Below are positions 5,088-7,692 of a stretch of 7,692 bases of DNA, one piece after another. The stretch's first letter is position 1. Each line of letters starts with the position of its first letter. Below the pieces are notes generated by a model, which worked only from the letters and a program-made list of their open reading frames with translations, did not search any database and was not told the DNA's origin. A program made the translations under genes and the position numbers. The DNA comes from CAG-791 sp002392385 (GTDB lineage Bacteria > Bacillota > Clostridia > Lachnospirales > Lachnospiraceae), in contig CAMOIU010000079.1 in the NCBI GenBank assembly GCA_946616295.1, forward strand, positions 1 through 7,692, read 5' to 3'.

Positions 5088-6335
5088 TTAAATCTCCTCT
5101 CCTCGAGCCTCCCGCTCCGGCCGATGCATCTCTATATACTTCGCCTCCCAGTCCGGATCCCGGTAAGAGCTGTACTCCGACCTGGGGCAGCCGCGGCAGA
5201 GGTCGTCCGCCACCTCCAGGATCAGATCCGACAGCTCCAGGTCCTGCTTCCACTTGTCCTCAATGGCCTGGTAGCCGACCAGGGCGCCGACAATATTGCC
5301 TGTCACGGCACCGGTGGAGTCGCTGTCGCCGCGGTGGTTGACAGAGGCGATCAGGGCAGCGGAAAAATCATCCTGATACTTCAGCGCGCAGTAGAGGGAG
5401 ATGCCCAGGGTCTCCTCCGCGACCCAGCCCTCGCCGAGCCGGTGGATGTTGTCCAGGTCCGTTCCCTGGCCGGACTCCGCAAGCGTCACGGCGCGGTCGA
5501 TGATGGCGGACAGCGCCGGAAGGTGCGGATCCCCGGCAAAGATCGCCTGCGCCGTATCCCGCGCCTCCAGGATGATCTCCTTCAGGGTCATTTCCCCGCC
5601 TTCGGGGGGGAAAACGATCCGGTTGAGGATGTGGACCAGGACCGCGGCCGGCATATAGCCGAGGGAATGGCCGTGGGTGATGGCCGCCAGCTGGGCGCCT
5701 TCCATGTCCAGCTGCTCGATCTCCATCCGGTAATTGACCGCGATCGGAGCGACCCGCATGATCCCGCCGCAGCCCTTGCTGTTATTACATCGGGCTGCCA
5801 CATAGTCGTCGACAGGACCGCCCTTGCTCAGCTGCCGCAGGGCCGACAGGCAGGTATTGCCCGGCGCCCGCCTCGCATAGAGCTCCGGCACATCCAGGAG
5901 CCAGGAGCAGCCGCCCTCCTCCGTATATCTCTCATGCCGGTTCACTTCCCGCAGGGAGGACTCCTGCGTCATAAGCCAGTCCAGATAGGCCCTGGCCACA
6001 TAGCCACGGGGCAGGCCTTGAATGCCCCGCATGGCGCCGCGCGTGTCCCCGACCAGCAGCCCGTTGGCTGTGAAAAGGGTCATCTGCGTATCGTCGGAAA
6101 TAAGGGCTGTCCCGGTCTTCGGATCCAGTTCATAGGCCGTGATCCCCTGAGAACCATACTCGGAGAAGACCTCTGCCTCCCTCATGAACTCCACCGGATA
6201 GCCCAAGGCGTCGCCGACAGCCCCGCCAAAAATACAGCCGCGGATCGCGTGCAGACGGGTCTCCCTGCCTCTCGTCCCACAGGACCCGCTCTCTGGGATC
6301 GACGTCGTATCATTCGTGATGTTGGATTGGCGCAT
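5088..6335 (-). CDS. ADP-ribosylglycohydrolase family protein
   Basis: This 415-residue protein of the ARH/DraG family (PF03747) has a metal-dependent all-helical fold. Family members remove ADP-ribose from proteins or nucleic acids, or cleave related ADP-ribosyl bonds. Conserved motifs appear in order: GAVGDALGYPVEF (38-50), the metal-binding SDDTQMT (80-86), SKGCGGIMRVAP (186-197), HGHSLG (221-226), and NHRGDSDSTGAVTGNIVGA (333-351) with D337, D339 and S340/T341 as the expected second metal site. All catalytic motifs look intact. The first 29 residues are polar and extend beyond the usual start near RGCIFGGAVGDALG, yet the ATG at 6335 has a good GGGAGG site nine bases upstream, so I keep it. 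A seven-G run (5604-5610) lies within the coding sequence but does not break the frame. Upstream lies a macrodomain gene remnant and downstream the flavodoxin gene. The substrate is unknown. Confidence 0.95.
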   Translation of the reverse strand: MRQSNITNDTTSIPESGSCGTRGRETRLHAIRGCIFGGAVGDALGYPVEFMREAEVFSEYGSQGITAYELDPKTGTALISDDTQMTLFTANGLLVGDTRGAMRGIQGLPRGYVARAYLDWLMTQESSLREVNRHERYTEEGGCSWLLDVPELYARRAPGNTCLSALRQLSKGGPVDDYVAARCNNSKGCGGIMRVAPIAVNYRMEIEQLDMEGAQLAAITHGHSLGYMPAAVLVHILNRIVFPPEGGEMTLKEIILEARDTAQAIFAGDPHLPALSAIIDRAVTLAESGQGTDLDNIHRLGEGWVAEETLGISLYCALKYQDDFSAALIASVNHRGDSDSTGAVTGNIVGALVGYQAIEDKWKQDLELSDLILEVADDLCRGCPRSEYSSYRDPDWEAKYIEMHRPEREARGEEI

Positions 6336-6394
6336 AGAAATTGCCCTCCCGCTTACCAGGTTTAACTCCAGATCTGGTCGATCAGTTCCCCTGT

Positions 6395-6550
6395 TTAAAC
6401 TTTCTTACGGCTAAAAATGCCTCCATACTCCCCGTTATTTCCGTCGATCCATCTGGGAACAACGCTATGTATGATATATCTCGCATTGAGGTCATAATCC
6501 AGTGTGGGTACGGAATTGCCGACCTCAAATGAGCCGATCTTCTTACATGC
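6395..6550 (-). pseudogene. Macro domain (ADP-ribose-binding) gene fragment
   Basis: A 51-codon open stretch has no start codon and encodes what looks like the middle of a macro domain. ACKKIGSFEVGNS matches the usual CKxIGxxxxGxA segment; YDLNARYIIHSVVPRW matches the conserved YxLxxxYIIHxVGPxW strand; GNNGE follows as in the family. The N-terminal ADP-ribose-binding part (the INAAN and GGGV type motifs) is absent, because the fragment begins immediately after the stop codon of the DUF4230 gene. The C-terminal half is also absent, with a TAA at 6395-6397. The fragment is in the same frame as the DUF4230 gene, separated only by its TAA stop. It most likely marks a deletion that removed the rest of a macrodomain gene that once preceded the ADP-ribosylglycohydrolase gene. 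Macrodomains and ADP-ribosylglycohydrolases both act on ADP-ribosyl groups, which supports the reading. Confidence 0.75.
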
Positions 6551-7366
6551 TTACTTACTATCACTCTCCATCACGACCTCCAGAGAATACCCTGTTGTCA
6601 CTTTATTGATGATCGGCTGATAGATCTCCCAGACTGACATTTTGGCAAAACGGTCAGCCTCTTCGTCTATTTTCTGCTCATCCAGCCTTTTTCCCATTTT
6701 TTCCCTGGCTTCTTTTTGGATCTTAGCGGTGTCCTCTGGCTTCATCTTCATATCACCGATAGCCAATAATCCTTTGCTGACATCGCCAAATTCGATTTTG
6801 TCTTCCGGGATATTGATGGTTTCTCTAACAGCGTGAGGAATCTTGATCCGTACTATCATGTTCTCTTCGTCAAGAGTGATGTCATCTTCTGACAGCTGAC
6901 TGAGATCTACTGTATAAGTGGCAATTCCGTGATAGGTGATCAGCTGAGTTTTGGATAGAGCCTTCCAGTTCGCAAAACCTGTGTCCTTGAGTTCTGCTGT
7001 GTCTGACAGTTCGATCTCAAACACTTGCAGCTTTTTCTGCTGAGATGAATCGCCCAGAATCGCTTCCTGGAAATCTACTGCGGTATATCCCAAAATGCCA
7101 CTGTCTTCTATGACAAGGTCATGTTCCTCGACTGAAGTGTCGCGTGTGAACAGGTCTCTGGTACTGTCAGTAAAATTATGGATCCGATATCCGATATAAA
7201 CTATTCCGGCAAGTAAAGCCAACATAAAAAGAAAGCCAACAAGGTTAAAGCCTCTCCCCGCTCCTTTACTACCTTGTCTGGCTCCTTCTCTCGCGGCTTT
7301 TTCAACCCTTTCAAGGAACTCGTCTGTACTTAAACCGTTGATGTTTTTCTCTTCGTGATCGCTCAT
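6551..7366 (-). CDS. DUF4230 domain-containing membrane-anchored protein
   Basis: This 271-residue protein fits the DUF4230 family (PF14014), whose function is unknown. A polar N-terminal tail of about 39 residues (rich in E, K and R) precedes one membrane helix (FNLVGFLFMLALLAGIVYIGYRI, about 40-62). The rest, about 85-265, would lie outside the cytoplasm. The family-typical core is TYHGIATYTVDLSQL (144-158), then ENMIVRIKIPHAV (168-180), and a helical region ending SLEVVME. The ATG has GGGGGGAG about eight bases upstream, and a strong extended -10 promoter lies about 80 nt upstream. The gene is visibly more AT-rich than the glycohydrolase gene next to it. Its TAA stop is fused directly to the macrodomain fragment, so the 3' end may lie at an old deletion junction. 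The last residues may therefore differ from those of relatives. Confidence 0.9.
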   Translation of the reverse strand: MSDHEEKNINGLSTDEFLERVEKAAREGARQGSKGAGRGFNLVGFLFMLALLAGIVYIGYRIHNFTDSTRDLFTRDTSVEEHDLVIEDSGILGYTAVDFQEAILGDSSQQKKLQVFEIELSDTAELKDTGFANWKALSKTQLITYHGIATYTVDLSQLSEDDITLDEENMIVRIKIPHAVRETINIPEDKIEFGDVSKGLLAIGDMKMKPEDTAKIQKEAREKMGKRLDEQKIDEEADRFAKMSVWEIYQPIINKVTTGYSLEVVMESDSK

Positions 7367-7447
7367 GTCTCTCTCCCCCCAAAACTAGTGAAAAAAGTGT
7401 ATTACTCCAGTTTCCAGATAATGGACCATTCCAGCTACATTGGTTTC

Positions 7448-7475
7448 ATTATAGCACAATCCTCCAGATCCATAA
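7448..7475 (-). promoter_or_regulatory. Extended -10 promoter of the DUF4230 gene
   Basis: On the minus strand, a perfect TATAAT (7448-7453) is preceded by TG plus one base, giving an extended -10 box. The -35 is weak: TTATGG at 16 nt spacing is the best match, which extended -10 promoters tolerate. Transcription would start near 7441, leaving a leader of about 75 nt before the DUF4230 ATG at 7366. Confidence 0.65.
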
Positions 7476-7558
7476 CACAGGGCGTCCCTGCTCATTTTCA
7501 GGGTCTCTTATAATAATGCTTTCCCCCGGGTTTACGAATACAAAAGATACAAAAGGGG

Positions 7559-7692
7559 TTAAATAGTTTCGAATTCTTCCGCTTTTTCCCTTCTTTTCGT
7601 ATGCTGAAGATGGTTTTTTACTGTATCTGTCACATACTGCATTTTGCGCCGCCCAGTGGCCACCGGTGCGTTTGCCAGTGGCCACCCGGCGT
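7559..7692 (-). CDS. Possible C-terminal end of an upstream gene or small ORF
   Basis: This frame is open from the window edge to a TAA at 7559-7561. Its last part, starting at an internal ATG (7640-7642), reads like a charged helix (MQYVTDTVKNHLQHTK, then RREKAEEFETI). The part before it translates the GTGGCCAC repeat, which argues against a long gene. No ribosome-binding site precedes the internal ATG. A competing frame at 7449-7685 is equally open but less protein-like. I do not recognise either, and this is a weak call. Confidence 0.2.
   Translation of the reverse strand, partial: AGWPLANAPVATGRRKMQYVTDTVKNHLQHTKRREKAEEFETI
7653..7686. repeat. Tandem repeat of CCAGTGGCCACC
   Basis: Two exact copies of CCAGTGGCCACC start 22 bases apart (7653-7664 and 7675-7686), each holding the 8-bp palindrome GTGGCCAC. 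The array reaches almost to the window edge and may continue beyond it. It differs from the GGGGACGGTT repeat family, so a second repeat family is present. Confidence 0.7.

Noticed and set aside
4629..6365. A 578-codon open frame on the plus strand
   Set aside because: It is antisense to the glycohydrolase and flavodoxin genes, which carry clear family motifs. Its translation has no recognisable domain and reflects high GC at third codon positions.
6368..6377. Palindrome CCAGATCTGG upstream of the glycohydrolase gene
   Set aside because: It is a single 10-bp palindrome with no promoter next to it, so an operator call is not supported.
7449..7685. A 78-codon open frame on the minus strand
   Set aside because: It starts within the tandem repeat, has no ribosome-binding site, and its stop lies inside the TATAAT promoter box. 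The translation is not protein-like.

Overview
The window is a run of minus-strand genes with strong Gram-positive ribosome-binding sites (AGGAG, GGGGTG, GGGAGG), mid-to-high GC coding sequence, an ECF-type vitamin transporter subunit, a DUF4230 protein and an AAA/DUF4143 ATPase. Together these suggest a Firmicute of the class Clostridia, probably Lachnospiraceae-like. The taxon is inferred from style and gene families, not from a marker gene. No convincing plus-strand gene is present, and the long plus-strand reading frames are shadows of GC-rich minus-strand genes.

In transcription order (high to low coordinate), the right edge (7367-7692) holds a tandem repeat with GTGGCCAC cores, a possible gene tail, and a perfect extended -10 promoter for a membrane-anchored DUF4230 protein (6551-7366). 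Directly after that gene's stop codon lies a 51-codon piece of a macro (ADP-ribose-binding) domain, which I read as a decayed macrodomain gene. It sits just upstream of an intact ADP-ribosylglycohydrolase gene (5088-6335), which is closely followed by a small flavodoxin-like gene (4644-5084). An AAA/DUF4143 ATPase (3316-4542) follows with its own good sigma-70-type promoter (TTGACC-17-TAAAAT). Next come an ACT-domain protein (2858-3262), an ECF transporter S component (2286-2813) and an AEC-family permease (1199-2122). Last is an unrecognised two-gene unit with a GTGA overlap (615-1022 and 52-621); the second protein ends in a helix-turn-helix-like segment.

The most striking non-coding feature is a family of REP/BIME-like palindromic repeats with the core GGGGACGGTT (reverse AACCGTCCCC). 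There are three clusters: A (511-601), B (1048-1197) and C (2148-2280). B and C are copies of one composite element: two inverted palindromes around a roughly 40-nt spacer that shares ATTATGCGGGTT. They lie in opposite orientations on the two sides of the AEC permease gene. Each cluster begins 1 to about 15 nt after the stop codon of a gene. Cluster A is read in frame through the N-terminal part of the last gene, and its stem arms differ from those of B and C while still pairing.

Functionally, the window combines an ADP-ribose-related locus (glycohydrolase, macrodomain fossil, flavodoxin neighbour), a small-molecule uptake and sensing group (ACT, ECF-S, AEC) and an apparently independent ATPase. 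The candidates most worth a second look are the composite palindromic element and the ADP-ribosyl locus with its macrodomain remnant.
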